From Anarhynchus alexandrinus (Eukaryota; Chordata; Aves; Charadriiformes; Charadriidae): DNA of 64,000 bases. Position 1 is the first letter of the stretch, and each line of letters begins with the position of its first letter. Location of the stretch: assembly GCA_008711295.1 (NCBI GenBank), contig VUYV01000036.1, forward strand, positions 2,134,732 through 2,198,731. The letters run 5' to 3'. The position numbers and the translations under genes were made by a program. This document shows, piece after piece, positions 13,550-27,270 of the stretch. Under the pieces are notes generated by a model. It did no database searches. It worked only from the letters and a program-made list of their open reading frames with translations, and had not been told where the DNA came from.

Positions 13550-14159
13550 TGTCCTAGTTTAAGTGACACAAGACTCATTTCTTTTCTAATACTTGGGAAG
13601 ACTGCTCTTTTAGAAGTCTCCAGTGTCTGAATTTGTGAAAACATTTACTTTATAGCCAGCTGTGGTATGTGAGTTTCAAGGTCTCAGTGTTTTTGAGCTT
13701 ACCTGGTGCAGGGATGAGGAGGAGCGAGACCTAAGCACTTGACCCAAGCTGGCCAACAGGGTTATTTCATACCATGAATGTTACATTCAATATAAATTAG
13801 AAAGTTTGCTGCAAAGTGCTCTCTCTCCCTTGATGGCAGCAATTCAGAGAACTTCATGCCCCGGTGCCGGACCCCTGAGCCCTTCCCTGAAGCCATAGCG
13901 CTCGCAGTGTCCAACATTTACTGTCTGCTGCTGGGAGTGCACAGCTTCCTGCTGATAGAATTGGCTGAGTATAATCTTTGCATATTCTTTATTGGTATCG
14001 GGATCAATATTTGCTCTTTAGTGCTATTAATGTTAATTATCTAATCCTACTCTATTAAATCTGTTTGTACTTCAACTCCCATGTTTCCTTGTTTTTTCCC
14101 AATTCCCTTTCCCGTGTGGAGAGGGATCATTGGGTGATAGAATGATAGTCTAAATGACA
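13550..14159 (+). mobile_element. Solo LTR, ERVL-like endogenous retrovirus
   Basis: About 610 bases that follow the layout of common avian ERVL LTRs. The left end starts TGTCCTAGTTT. The block near 13740..13790 (GACCCAAGCTGGCC, then ATACCATGA and a TATAAA-like site) matches the U3 region. Near 14055 there is an ATTAAA polyadenylation signal followed by a pyrimidine-rich U5, and the right end is close to AAATGACA. No internal coding region flanks it, so it is a solo LTR left by recombination. The flanking 5-mers (ATGTA, ATAAA) are only partly alike, in keeping with an old insertion. Confidence 0.7.
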
Positions 14160-17100
14160 ATAAATTGTTATGGGTTTCTCAAACCATAACAATGTATCCA
14201 AAGAGAAATGGAAAAACAATCTGCATATCAAAAATTTCATTCCCAGACTTCAGCCAGAAAAACGACAGTGGACAATGACAACAAAACAGCACAAGGAAGA
14301 TTTAATTTCTCTGCTTTTTTTTTACTGTGCTCCACAGCACAAATTGATGCCGCTGCTTTGCTGGGATCAGTGTCAAAGACTACCCTACTTATTTTCAGAG
14401 TACTTCTGTGCAACATACTTAATGGCTTCCCAAGACACGTGCATACCTAGGCACATACTGATTTTGCATTAATAGCTTGTGAGAATGAGACAGGAAGACA
14501 CAGAAGAATATGCTTCATTTTTTTGCACAACCATATTATTTTTCCTATTTAGATCTAAGGATGGAGTTTGTCATGATTCTGCAGTGGGTGTGGGTGACCA
14601 GGTTTAACAGGATGAATACTAATGGAACCAGACATTGACATTCTCTGCACAACATTGAAGAATCTCCTGTGTTAACATTGTACTAAACACAATGGCATCA
14701 TTCAGCAAATAATAATGAATCAGATCCCAGATGACTGCTTATCTCTAAAACAAAAACATGCACATTGATTTTATTCCTCATCTGTAGAAAAATTTGCAAG
14801 AAATTTATTCTGGAACCAGAGATTGTATGCCCAGTTACAACTTGATGACTCTCTGTAGGACATATGAAACCAGGGACTGGACTTTTAAGAGTAACCCCTG
14901 AGTATTTTCAGTGGCACGGTGGGCAAAGAAATTGTACACACACAATAAACCTGACTTAAAACAGCTAGCATCTTTTCCCTGTTATTTCAAGAAGTTAAGT
15001 GGTAAAGGGGGCAGAAAATCTTAGCCTTGGGGACTCACTAAAGGCATATTTTCTTTTTAGGTCCTTTATGAAGGAGTAGGTTTAGTACACCAGGGCCAGG
15101 AGATTACCCGTTCTGATAGAGTATTGATTAATGAGTGATATAAAAAGTGGGTGGAAGAACTGTTGAAACTTGTGCTCCTCAGAGATGTTCTATCTGAATA
15201 GTGAGGTTGACAGATAATAACAGGTGCTGGTTCCTTGTTCCTCTCCATCTCAAATAATTCCAAAAGTAAATCTTATATACGACAACACCCACTATCTGAC
15301 CTCTGATCCTTCAATCCTTCTCTCTCTGTCTCTGCATTTTAGTCTTTGTCACTCATTGTTGCTTGTCCTTAGCTGTACATATCGCAGCTGTTAAAATTCT
15401 GCAAGTGTGGCATGATAAATACACCTAGACAAACAGCTAGCATATATGTTTAAACCTCAAACATTGCTATATTAAAAGTGTAATCTTTTGTTCATTGGAC
15501 ATTATTTCCCTCTGCTTAATCAGGCATTGACAGAAATAGAGAATGATTCCCAGAAACAAAATGAAGACTTTGTGCAAAAACCTGTCAGATTTTTTCCATG
15601 ATTTTTTTTTGTACAAATAAAGTAAAATTGCAGGGAAAAAAACTCAAATGCTTATCCCAAATCACCTTCATTTAATCTCCATAGTGATACAAACAGTTCT
15701 GTGCACGTCCTCAAAGTCATAGAATAGAGTTTAAATAGTTTTACTATTTAAAAGGAACTTTGACAAATGGGAAAAAATTATAGAAACTGGTGATATAGTT
15801 TTATTTTCTGTTTTTCTTTTACTTTAAAGTTTAAAAGATATGGCATATTCCTTTATTAGTTGACAGACTTCAAAATTGCACTTAAAATCTCTGCCAATTA
15901 TATCTAAGTAACTATCTAATCCATCATAAGTTATGGCTCTGAAATCTTGGACTGAAGGGCTGTGGCCCCAATTCTGTTGACACTTTTCAAGAATTACCAG
16001 TTCTGCTGTCACTGGAAATACTCATCTGGAATTTGGTGGCCAGTGAGGATGTACAGAAGCCTACCTTCCTTTACTGTGGCATCCCCATCTAAGTGACAGT
16101 AAATAAAAGGGGACCCAGGATAAAAGAGACTGGGATCTGGAGTGGTTCCCCTGGAAGATGGTCTTGTTGCCTCTTTCAGAGGAAAAAGCAAAGAGGATCT
16201 GGGGCCAGAGAAAGACAAGAGCTAGATAAGCTATCTAAAGAGCCTGGCATTCATAGAGATATCTCCTTTGTCGTTTTTAACCCATAATCCAGTGGTGGAT
16301 TCCCTGATATACTATTTTCAAAATTATCCTCTTAGCTATCTACGTGAACAGCAGCATGACAGCTACTTTCACAGGACTTTCTAATGCCAGAAATTGAGAC
16401 ATGGGTAACTTTAATTCTCACGTGAATGCATGTGCTTCCAAGGATACCCAAAGTATTTGCCCTTCTCCAGAATGACATGATGAGGTGGGACAACATGAGT
16501 CTGACTGTTAACATCATACTTCAATAGGATATTTCTCCAGGGGCACATCAGCTGGCCTAACCTCTAGTATGCACCAGCAGATGTGGAGCAGAAAGAGACA
16601 TTCCTGGTAGGTATTCTTGGAGAATACCACTAACAAAAGGAATGGCAGACAAACTGTCCAGTTCACCCTGAGAAGAAGACTGCATGGTCTGAGGCTTATA
16701 CCACAGGCCAAGCTAAGAGGTCTGAATGTCCATTCAGTATATGCACAGAATCTGATGGACTTTAAGGGACAGACAGGAGCTGGAAACAGGGACCTCCTGA
16801 CCTTCTAGATGGGACACCTGAGGTACATTTTTAACAGGTGCCTATTGATCATGTACAAAGAAGCTTGACTCAAGATCAGGGCATGACTCATGGCAGAGGG
16901 AAGCTGAGACAGTGCAAGCAATGTTTTTTGCCTTCCTCTCCACTGTGACAACCAGGGTACCTCATGATATCCTCAAGAGTGGTCAAAAGGCTATACAGTC
17001 TGGGCACTCTGGACACAGATCCCATCGACCACCTCTGGAGTGCCTGTCTTGCTGACATGATAGCTACTGCCTAAATAATCACACAATCTGGAGATAAAGC

Positions 17101-20100
17101 AACTAATCACTAGAGCAGTCTAATGTATTGAGCATGCTATGAACATTCATAATACAAATCAAAAATACTGACATCGTTTAGCAGAACCCAAATCAGCAGT
17201 GGATAATTTAATTAAAAAAAAATAAAATTGAACATTACTGCAGATGGACCAGCAGTATTCTCCATAATGAATCCATTGTTCAAAGTCCCCATGCAGATTC
17301 TAGTCCTTCCTCAAGAAAAGGAATACAGTCTCATTTCCAGTTCTCTGGAGAAGTATAACCATTAGGCAGTTTTGTAAAAGGATAGGCACCACACCTGTGC
17401 TGTTAGAGAGCACTGACATAGAGCATAGTGATAATTTTCATTCAAGAAGCACAGTGGTGGCATTGGCTGTCAACCAGTGTTTCCACTCACTTCACAAGTT
17501 TTAAAGAATATGAGCCATGAGGTTCAGAGAGAAAGAACTCAAAACCACACATTTGCACAGTATTTGCATTCATTTCGCTCAATGTGTGGCTTTTTGAGAT
17601 TAGCCTAAAACAGCTTCAATTTCTTTATTGCTTAAATAGGCAGCCTAGCCACCTGTTGATGCTGCTGGGCTCAAAACCTAGCTCTTAGGCACTGCAATAT
17701 TTAAGAGTAACTTCAGCAGGCAGAAGGGTTTTTATGCATAGCTCGTTTTTTTCCTCAGTACTTTATTAACAAAATATCAGCACTTGTTTTAATTCCAGAG
17801 GTGATCATTAGCTGAGGAACAACCAGACACTAGGAAAATGAGGCAAAAAAATACTTAAGAAATATGTACATTTTTTATGACAGCTGCAGGTACCTTTAAT
17901 TCTTTAATTCACCTGGTCTCATCTTTACTAGTTTATAATCCTGTGTCATTCAAATGGGATTTTATGAAAGTATCCAGGTCCGTGCAAATATCTGTAATGG
18001 CACAGTTTCTGTTGACCTTTCTGTCAAGAGGGATGTTGACATTTTTTTAAAGATGCAATTGACCCTCAGAACAGCATCTCTTACTATACCAATATAAAGT
18101 AAGTAGGTTTGTGCCCCAGCTCAATTTCCATCCTAGTAAAAGGAAAGATTTAACGCCCTTAATATCTAGGTGAGAAATCTGGTGAGAGATATGGAATTCT
18201 TTTTATAATTGTTACTGAACTCTTTCTGCAACCTATTAGCAGATGCTTCAGGAATGGCCCATCATGGGATGTTACAGGAAGCAGCATTAATTCAATCAAG
18301 AAGGGTTTCAGTTGCTTTACTACTTAGATATTTTAGCAGACAACAGGAGCTTTCTTGAGAAAAGAAAAAGAATCATAAATAATACACATACATGCATATT
18401 ATGTAGATGTATTATTACGTAAATGCAAAAAATAAACATAAACTAGCTGTCTTTTGACACTGCTTCATGCCTCCTAACCTAGCCCAGAACTCAAGACCAG
18501 GACCTAAGAAAGAAAAGTCATGCAGTCAGAACTGTCTTCCAGAAGCATTACAGAAAAGAAGACTCTTCATACATCTGTCTGTTGCTGTGCAAAATAATTA
18601 AGAGTGGAAGCTAAACAACAACTTTCGGGCACAATTAGCTTTCTCTGGGTTTCGCTCGGTAGAAAAAAATCTGTAATGTTTTTCACTCACCCCTTTTATA
18701 TAACCATCCAGTTTCATGTTTTTCTTCCAATTTCTTTTTGTCTTTGCTATTGCAGGTTTTCAGTATCTCCTCCAAGGCAAAGGAAAACTAGTATAAACTA
18801 TAATTAATGGACAATACTGACCTACTGTTGGTGGGCAGATTACAAAAAGAAGAAGAAACCAGTAATAAGTTAAAAATATCCTGCAGGTATTTTCTGTTTC
18901 CACATGAAAATTCTCAGGCAATTGTAGATACACTTCTGCAGAGTATAAGAAAAAATGTTAATATTCTACACTGTAACTATATAAATAGTTATGTCTTTCT
19001 ACCACTATTTCATTTCAACCTTCCTTTGTGTTTACAGCAGAGAAGTCTTTGAAAGAAGCAACTGTATGAATAGATGTATGCTTAAGAAGTCTTGTCAGCC
19101 AACAAAGCCACACCGGTTGCTGGTTAGGTAAAAACCGCACTTATTTGAACACAGAATTTACTAAAAGGCTGCTTAGCCCAACATACTCTCTCTGCCCATG
19201 GGCCAGTGACCATGCTTGCAGAAAGAATACATGAAACAAGGTGGCTAAAGATTGATCCTTTCCCTCGTGAATTCCTCAGCTTCCTGAAAAGAGCATATTG
19301 AGGGACTTTGTCAGTCAGAAGTTGTAGACAGATTATCATGTTTAACAGCTGCTTCATGAATTCATCCAACTGTTATTAAAACCTTTATAGTCTTTTGGCC
19401 TGTACAGTGTCCCAATGCAGTGAATATCAAAGTTTAATTATGTTTGATCTGCAGCTCTTCTTTTTATTTGTTTTGAACATGATGCCTGATGGTTTCAATG
19501 GATGTCCATTTCTGCTTACGTGAAATAAAGAGGAAGTATTCCCAGGTATTCTTTTTACAAGCTGTGAGATCATAATGTTTAGTGTATTCTCATGTAGAAA
19601 CAGTCCTGTACCTCTGACCATTTTGTTATCCTTCCATTTCTTCTATGCCTGGGGTGAGCAGAGTTTCATTCAGCACATGCAGATACAGTACACCCTGTTA
19701 AAACAAACCCAAGGTGGCAAAATTGTGGTTTCAGCCGTCCTACTAAGCAGCAATTCTAGCCTTCACCACAACTGAGCTTAAGTGTGAATTTCACATATAA
19801 AATGCTTAAATAAAGGGTTTTAAGGCAGAGAAATGAACAGTATAATGAAATAATAGACACTGAAATTCAGTTATCTCCCTACCTCCAAGTCATATAATCG
19901 TACTTATGATTTTTAGAGTTCTTGTTTTAAGTATGAATTTTAGAATAAGGTTTTTGTGTTTGCTTATTTTTCAGTAAGCATCTTTTTCTAATTAATCCTG
20001 CAATGCCCCTTGTCAATCCAAGTTTATTTGGGAAATTGCAGTCTGCCATAGTATTAGACTGTAATATCATAAACAGAATAATTTGCCTTTTAAGAAACAG

Positions 20101-21311
20101 CAAAAGAAAAAGAAAAGTGTTAAGTTGTATTTAGGAGGAAAGATTCCTTATTGTAATATACATTTCTTCAATAAACACAGGTGGAACACGACAAAAAGTG
20201 AAATGCTCTTTCTGTCAGTTCTTTTTTTCTTGCATAAAATCCAGCAAAAAAAATTGGTTTTTTAATCCTAAATGGTATGTTAAACACTTGACCTTCAATA
20301 CAAATGTGCAAATTGGCTGTTAATGTCTGTACCACATATACTAAGTAATAGCTTCACTGATGAACAAATTTAACAAAGCTTCAATAGCAAACCACTGATC
20401 TAAACAAAGTAGAAGCTGTCTGATCTTTTACAAGATGAGAGCGGTATGTGCACCTGTGTTTTATGGACAAAGTTAAACATATTCAAGAGAATGCTCTCAA
20501 AAAGTGTTGTATTAAATACTATGTTGAACTCTTATTATTTTCAGGCAGGTCCATTTATGTTCAGAATGCATTCGTATCTAGCAGCTAATAACATCACTGC
20601 TTGTACTGTGAACCCTGACACAGAGCAGTTTGCCCATGAAAGGCAGAAAACCCTCCAGGTTGATCCTTGTTATCTAGAGTTCACAATTTGTAAGTTATTC
20701 TGAGTGTAACCACTTGAAAATAAAAATACAACTCAACGCCAGCTTAAGAAACCACTGAGAACCTCCTCCCCTCTCAACATTTCTTATTATCTTTGGATAC
20801 AAACAACTGCCATAGAGAAAAAAAAAACATATGCTTTTACCATCTTGAGAGGATAACAATAGAATTCTGTCAGTTCCCAGCATGTAATTAAGTGGCCGAG
20901 ATCAATACATTTATTTCTCTTTCAGTAAGCTTCCAAGAGTATACAAATGCCTGAAGTGTGGTTTCAGTCATCTTACTGCATAGAATTTCAATATGAATGC
21001 CTTCTAACATGCCCAAGATTATCACAAAGTCAAATATATTTTATAGTTGTGTCATTTATTAACCACTTGAAAATCACTACTTCACATCTAATATAGATTA
21101 GTTATTACCAAGTAATAAAACATGAATCCTAATGAAAAATAGTCCTGGAACTGTCAAATTTGTAAGACACAGACTATCTCATTTCTTTCAGAAGTAGCTA
21201 TATCCCAGAAATAATTCCTCAGCGAATAGCTTCTCCGATGGCTTCGCAAAGATGGCAACAGAAAGGCTCAATCAAAAGCCATACAACAACAAATTCAACA
21301 TTACTGAGAGA
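14160..21311. other. Intergenic DNA, no gene recognised
   Basis: Seven kilobases of AT-rich DNA with only short, unsupported open frames. The stretch 16.5-17.1 kb is somewhat less AT-rich but I recognise no element in it. No RNA gene is seen. Confidence 0.55.
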
Positions 21312-21457
21312 AATGGGGGTATTTAAAAGACATCTGGCTGTGGCACTTAAGGACATGGTTCAGTGGTGGACTTGGCAGTGTTAGGTTTACGGTTGGACTC
21401 AATGATCTTCAAGGTCTTTTCCAACCTAAATGATTCTGTGAGTCTGTGATTGTGTGA
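21312..21457 (+). mobile_element. CR1 LINE, 3' end fragment
   Basis: Matches the CR1 3' terminus in order: a GGTATTTAAAAGAC-type block, TGGCACTTAAGGACATGG, then GGTTGGACTCAATGATCTTC, AAGGTCTTTTCCAACCTAAA, and the ATTCTGTG-type terminal repeats. It is 5'-truncated, as most CR1 insertions are. The sense strand is +. Confidence 0.85.
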
Positions 21458-22016
21458 AATGGGAGCTAGACCTAACTGGAAGATGGCAGTCAATAGTGCT
21501 AAGCGAGTATGCAATAAAAACTAAAGCTTATTCTATGAAGAAGAAGCCATAAAATTAATGTTTCTATAAAAATGCAACCACAACTACTAAACAAAACAGT
21601 TACTCTGAATTCGGAAAATAAATTTAAACTGGTTTTGCAGATTCTTTTGCAGATTTATTTGTCTCCCGTACGCAGTGGTTAGGTCCAGGCCATAGCAAAG
21701 CAGGGAACACTTTGCCACCATCACTGTGCCATACTGACTTCAGAAAAGGGCTTTTACTAGAAAGTGACTCTACTTCTTTTTGTGCAAGCAAAGGGAAAGG
21801 GGAAAAAAAAACTATCACAGTTAGGAATATTTTCTAAAACATCTAGGGATTGATGTAGTTACTGACGTAGGCTTTATGCTGATTAAGTATTTTGGTTTCA
21901 TGGGATGAAAAGTCTGAAGTGCAGGATCTTTTCACCTCTAGGCTGAGGTACTTACCTGCATAGGCAAAGGTAAGCTCCATCTGCCACTAAATGCACCAAA
22001 AGATCTGTTTGTGTTC

Positions 22017-22285
22017 AATACTCATGTGACCACATGCAGCATACTCTGTCCACTTCTGGGCTCTCAAGGAACAAGAAAAACATTAACACACTGCACCAAA
22101 CCCAATGAGAGCCACCAGGATGAGCACAAGATGTATAAAAAATGGCTGAGAGAAATGGGCTTGTACAGCCTTAGGAAGAGGAGGTGGAGGGCAGATTTTA
22201 CGGCTGTCTTCAGCTGTGCAATAAGAGGGTATCCAGAGGAGAGACAGCCAAACCCTTCTCAGAGGTTAACAGTTTTTACTGGGCC
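22017..22285 (+). mobile_element. CR1 LINE, degraded ORF2 C-terminal fragment
   Basis: Order of blocks follows CR1 ORF2 near its end: TGTCCACTTCTGGGCTCTCA, AGAGCCACCAGGATGA, GGCTGAGAGAAATGGGCTTG, TACAGCC and a run encoding residues like L-R-K-R-R-W-R-A-D (compare L-E-K-R-R-L-R-G-D in CR1). Many substitutions and no 3' terminus. It lies 560 bases downstream of the separate CR1 3' end at 21.3-21.5 kb, in an order that a single insertion cannot give. Confidence 0.6.
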
Positions 22286-22363
22286 ACGCTGCTTTGATAA
22301 TGAAGACACAGCTTAGCGAAGGCTGATAAAACACTCAGACACAGAATTTTCCCACAGCGTGTT

Positions 22364-22452
22364 CTGTTCTTACATTGTGGCTACATCTATACGTTGTGGC
22401 TACACGTGTAGTTACAGCTTACATCTATGGCTGCACTGGGAAGATAGCGTGG
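22364..22452 (+). repeat. Unidentified short repeat, copy 1
   Basis: About 89 bases starting near GTTCTTACATTGTGGC and ending near GGGAAGATAGCGTG, closely matching a second copy at 24.8 kb. It contains the self-complementary 12-mer CTACACGTGTAG. No terminal inverted repeats, poly-A tail or CR1 end is visible. AGCGTG occurs on both sides but is too short to call a target duplication. Just downstream, 22462..22489 is a 14-bp unit in tandem. Family not recognised. Confidence 0.7.
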
Positions 22453-24779
22453 GCCTGCATACATGGCGATGGTCACATGGCGATGACCCTTGGGATGAAA
22501 TGACACGAATACAAAATAAATTGTCTGGCATTATAAGTGGGGAGGGAAATAAAACACAATAAAACACAGAGTCATTGTACAGGTTTTTCCTACATAATAT
22601 TAGTGAAAACACAGAGGGCTTACTTTCAACCTCATTGTTCTACTTTACAGATAAAGTATATCGTGTAGTCCAGGTGCAAAACTGTTCAGTCCTTTAGGTG
22701 CATCTTATATCAGCCTGCCAGATCTTTATCGATTCAGCAGGAGTGCTCAAAGTGTTATTCCAGTATGCAGCATGCTAGCAGAGGAGATTTCTGAATGCTG
22801 GTCCTATATTTGGCCTGCAATATAAAGGCTTTCCCACATCAGTCAAAGGAATCTGCTTATAAAATACCTAAATTTTCCTTAAGACAAACTTTAATTGACT
22901 TTGTATTATGAATGACATCACTTTAAAATGTCAGCTGACAGGCCTACGAAAACCGTTGTAGCTTGCTGGTGTTTTATTGGTTTAGCTAAGTGGAGGGAGC
23001 AAACTTTCCAAACAGTTATTAGCATTTCAGGAAACTCAAGTCTCTCCCTGCTACTTCAATTTGTGGCAGAAGTCAATGCAGCTGAAATCCTGCAGGTCTT
23101 GAGGGATCCTTCAGTTTGTGTGATGGAGCTCTTCAGTTGATGATTTGATGCAGTCAGCTTTTCCCCGAGTTTAGTCTGACACTTTGGTTCACATTTTCTA
23201 TCTAATAGGACGTATAAGGGAAGTTTTGCAACACCAAAGAGGTTTGTGCTTTGTCTTCAAACACATTCATCAGTAACAATACAACATTCGGTAATTCCCC
23301 AGCAGCTCCTTCAACATTAATAGAGCTATGCCTGGCTTAGAGGAGCAGGGAAGTGTAACTCTCCTGATAGCTCCACATATACTCTAAAATTGCCATTAAT
23401 CACAGTGTTGCAGATCTGATTTTACAGATTTTAAGAACATGTGGGTTGTTTACTCACAGCAATTGAGAAGTATATTAAAAATTATACTTCACAAATCTTC
23501 CTAGAGGTACTTCGGTAAATATGAAAAACATTTGGCTCTTGTCATTCTGCACTAGTTAATTTTCATGCTAGAGGATGCAATAGATCAGGCAAGTTCTTTG
23601 AATTCTCAAGACCTCTGAAGTTCTAGAGGTATATAAATGTGAACAGATCATCATTTGCATTTAAAAACATTATACTTAGCTTTGACTTCATGTTTGCATC
23701 CAAACCAAGGTAAAAGGGCTCTTTGCATACTTAAATTTGACATCTTTAAAGTAAAGTACCAAATTAATCATGTGTTAGAGAAAAGTTACCATATCTCCCT
23801 TCTGAAAATACTGCAACAACATGTACTGTGCATTCTTCGAACTAGTTTGCACTTTGCATGTGGGAGAACATCATTAAATTTGTATTTCACGTTCAGAAAG
23901 ATGAAAAACTTTTTAGTCTGAAAAGTATAAGAATGACTGCAGCGTTTATTTAAATGCTGTTCAAGCTCCATAGACATAACAAAGAACTTTTCCCCACCTG
24001 TCATTTGAGAATATGATCTAATTCCACTGTTCACCTGCTGAAGCTTTTAATACATATTAATCATGAAACAAATTTATACATCTCTTCAGCAACCTTTAAG
24101 GGAAATGCTTCGGCTCTCACTTTCATAAGCACTAATAGCCACCAAGTTATTGAAGTTTAAGAATTTATTTAACCAACACAGCAAAGAACATTAGGTCTGA
24201 TGCAAGGAGGCACACATGATGTATATGTGATCTGCAGTGACACAAAAAGTTTGCCTAATAAATCCTTAGAAAAGTAGAATTACTACATAGGTTCTGCAGG
24301 CATTCTTCAGAATTTAATATCCTAGCATTGGAACAGAATGGTGTGGGATGAATAAGTTACTGCCACAAGAAGTGTCTAAAAAGTCAGGCTCAAACTAAAA
24401 GCCACTTTGGTGCAAGAATATTCAAATTAGAAATCCAGTGATTTTTTTTTTTTTTCCCCTTAAGGGGAAAGGCTTCATGATTTGACTCTTTGGCAGTATA
24501 TTATTAATTGTGTGCTTCCTGTGAGTCACAATTGCATTCCTATGCAAGATTAAGTTCATTGTCAGAACTCAATAATTAACAGTAATGGTAGAAAAAAAAT
24601 ATTAAAACAGTAACTCAAATAATTAGTAAATTAAAACCAGTGAAAAAGAAGGGTGGGAAAGATAGCTGACATTTTTAAATGCTGGGTCATGCTGAATATT
24701 TCTTTCCAGTGTTTGCAATATTTCTCATATCTTTTAGCATTGCAGAGTGACAAGCACATTGTGAAAAATAAAACATCAG

Positions 24780-24885
24780 CTGACGTTCTTACATTGTGGC
24801 TATATGTGGCTACATCTATATATTGTGGCTACGTGTATAGTTATGGCTTACATCTATGGCTGCACTGGGAAGATAGTGTGTAGCG
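24780..24885 (+). repeat. Unidentified short repeat, copy 2, with 13-bp flanking duplication
   Basis: A 106-base segment homologous to 22364..22452, with an internal extra TATATGTGGC-like block. It is bracketed by the perfect 13-bp direct repeat AATAAAACATCAG at 24767..24779 and 24886..24898, which looks like a target-site duplication. CR1 usually leaves much shorter duplications. Thus a separate retroposon or small element is likely, but I cannot assign a family. Confidence 0.7.
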
Positions 24886-24898
24886 AATAAAACATCAG

Positions 24899-26911
24899 AT
24901 GATGACTAAATTAAAAAGCTTAGATGAATCTTAAGAGCTTGCTAACATTAAGAATGCAGCAGAACTGGCCTGATGTTTGCATTAATGAAGTTCCAGCAAG
25001 CCAGTATTTTAGGTTCATCTGACCTCTGCCTATTGCATTTCTTCTTGCAAACTCTTCTGAGAAAAGGTTATACCTCACATTTTTTAAACCTAGACTGAAG
25101 AGTAGCAAGTTATCTAAAGTAAATTTGAAGAGGTCTGAGCGAGCATTCAGAAAACACACCCCGTATCTCTTAAGAAATACTGGAAAATAGATTTCAGTTC
25201 TTCAGCCTTTCATTTATTTTCTCAGTTTATCTATTAAGTGCTAAGGTGTGTCTCTGCATGTTTGAAAACAATTTGTATGCCATCCAAAACTGCAAGCCTG
25301 CAATCAAGTTCGTACATGGTACAAAATAAGTAGCAATAAAGTTAAATGATTTATTCTTCTGAGACAATTGCATGCTCCTAAAATTTTGTCACATTTAGAC
25401 ATCACAGTCTCTGTGTCCCTTTCATCTGTTTCATGAACTCAAATTCAGGAAAAGAACAATAATTTTCAAATCATCACCTAAACCAGTCTGGAATCTCATA
25501 TCAATAGTCCTTACCACACCCCAGAGAAATGTCTTGTCACTTCAATCTTTCACAACATCCAAACATAAGAAATGCTAAACAACAGTGATATTTGAGTGTT
25601 CAGGTATGTAACTGAGGATTTAAAAGTGTTGTCCCTGAAGAGAAAATAAGAAAAAGAAAGAACACAAACGTTAACTAGACTTGACAAATTTCTTCTTCCG
25701 TGACATAGAGATTTCACATAAAACCTCAACATAATGTTATCTTTCAAATTAAAAATTATTCTAATTCTGATTTTTTTTTTTTAGCCATCGTAAAGTTAGA
25801 ATTTACTTTCTTGGTTAAACAAAGTGATTTCATTAACCAAAACTCCATTTTCCATAAACAATTGTATAAAGAAACTTTATTTATAAAACATTTGTTGAAA
25901 AATTATCAAAAAGGTGTTTTTAAAATACAATTCTGAATCCACAAAATGTGGATAAATACTTCACCCTACTCCTAGTTTTCCCAGACTTGGAGATGTCTCC
26001 ACTTAGCTTTAATGACTAAGAAATGTATAATGCAAGAAAATAAACAGCCTGAAGCCAAGAATTTTGCAAGGGGCTGGAAACAATCTCAAGAAATTATTAA
26101 AAATACATCTACTTCTACTAAAATAGCAACATTTACGTAATTAATTTTTCCTTCAATGGCATGAAAATAGTAGATAATATATGTGTATAATCTGTGTATA
26201 TGCTACTGAGAAACTCTAATTACAAGAAAAATATACAGACTTTTTATAAATCTAACAGATGAGAGGTTTACCACAGTGTAGTCAGCTAAATTACTTCCAA
26301 GTTATATTATTGCTTAAACATTCCAGCAGTTCAGATTAAATCCTTCTTTAACAGGTAATATGCAACCCAGCTGAGATCAGTGCCTCAGCACTTCTTCAAA
26401 GCCTTAGTTTTTCCGATAGTTACTTCCATGCCACGCTGGACTGTAAACCCAGTAATTTCTTAAAGGAATAGACATGACTCAGATGAAATATAGCTCCAGT
26501 GTGTTACATCTCTGTGAGAAACTCAAGTGAAGCCAGAGTGCAGTAGAGCCTTAGCTCCCCTCAGGATGTGGCCTATGAAATGTTAGAAATGCAAATAAAT
26601 TTAATTAAATCAACGCTTATCCCCACAAAACCAGACAGAGCTGCAGCACTAATCCCCAAATATTTTCAATAGCGGTTATTAACCCACTATATCAATCTAC
26701 AAGATGAAGAGTAGAAGGGACGTGGCACTGTGTCAGCAATTCCTTGAGGTACAGCAACAATTCAGACCTTGGCAAAGACTATGAAGTTCTCCAGGCCAAT
26801 CAGACTCAAGGAGATTCATTTTAAAACAGCAACAACAGCAGCAACAAAATCTACTGAACATATTTTACTTCAGCAATGATTCACACAATTACTTGTACCT
26901 ATTAATTCAAC
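24899..26911. other. Intergenic DNA, no gene recognised
   Basis: AT-rich DNA; open frames are 79 codons or shorter and without domains. No repeat recognised. Confidence 0.6.
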
Positions 26912-27270
26912 AGAGAAAAGAAGGCTCAAGGGGCATCTTACTGCTGTCCACAATTACCTACTGGAATGGTATGGAAAGGACAGAGCCAGACTCTTCTTAG
27001 AAGTTAGCAGTGAAGGATGAGAGACAACAGGCAAAAGCTGCAGCAAGGGAAACTCCAACAAGATATTAGGAAAAAAGGAATCACCATGGAGGCGGTTAAG
27101 TCCTAGAGGAGGTTGCTCAGAGAGATTGTGGAATCTCCATCATTGGAGAGATCCAAAATTTGATTGGTCCAGGTCCTGTGCAACCTCCGCAGACTGGATC
27201 TGTTTTGACAGGAGGGCTGGATCAGAAAATCTTCAGAGACCTCTTACATCCCACATGATTCTATGATTTT
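26912..27270 (+). mobile_element. CR1 LINE, degraded 3' fragment
   Basis: Begins with a GAGAAAAGAAGGCTCAAGGG block and continues through a degraded CR1 end (GAGGAGGTTGCTCAGAGAGA, TCATTGGAGAGATCC) to GATTCTATGATTTT at the right end. Divergence and internal indels indicate an older copy. Sense strand +. Confidence 0.7.

Noticed and set aside
15715..15735. TCATAGAATAGAG resembling a CR1 3' end
   Set aside because: Only one short match and the following sequence does not continue as CR1.
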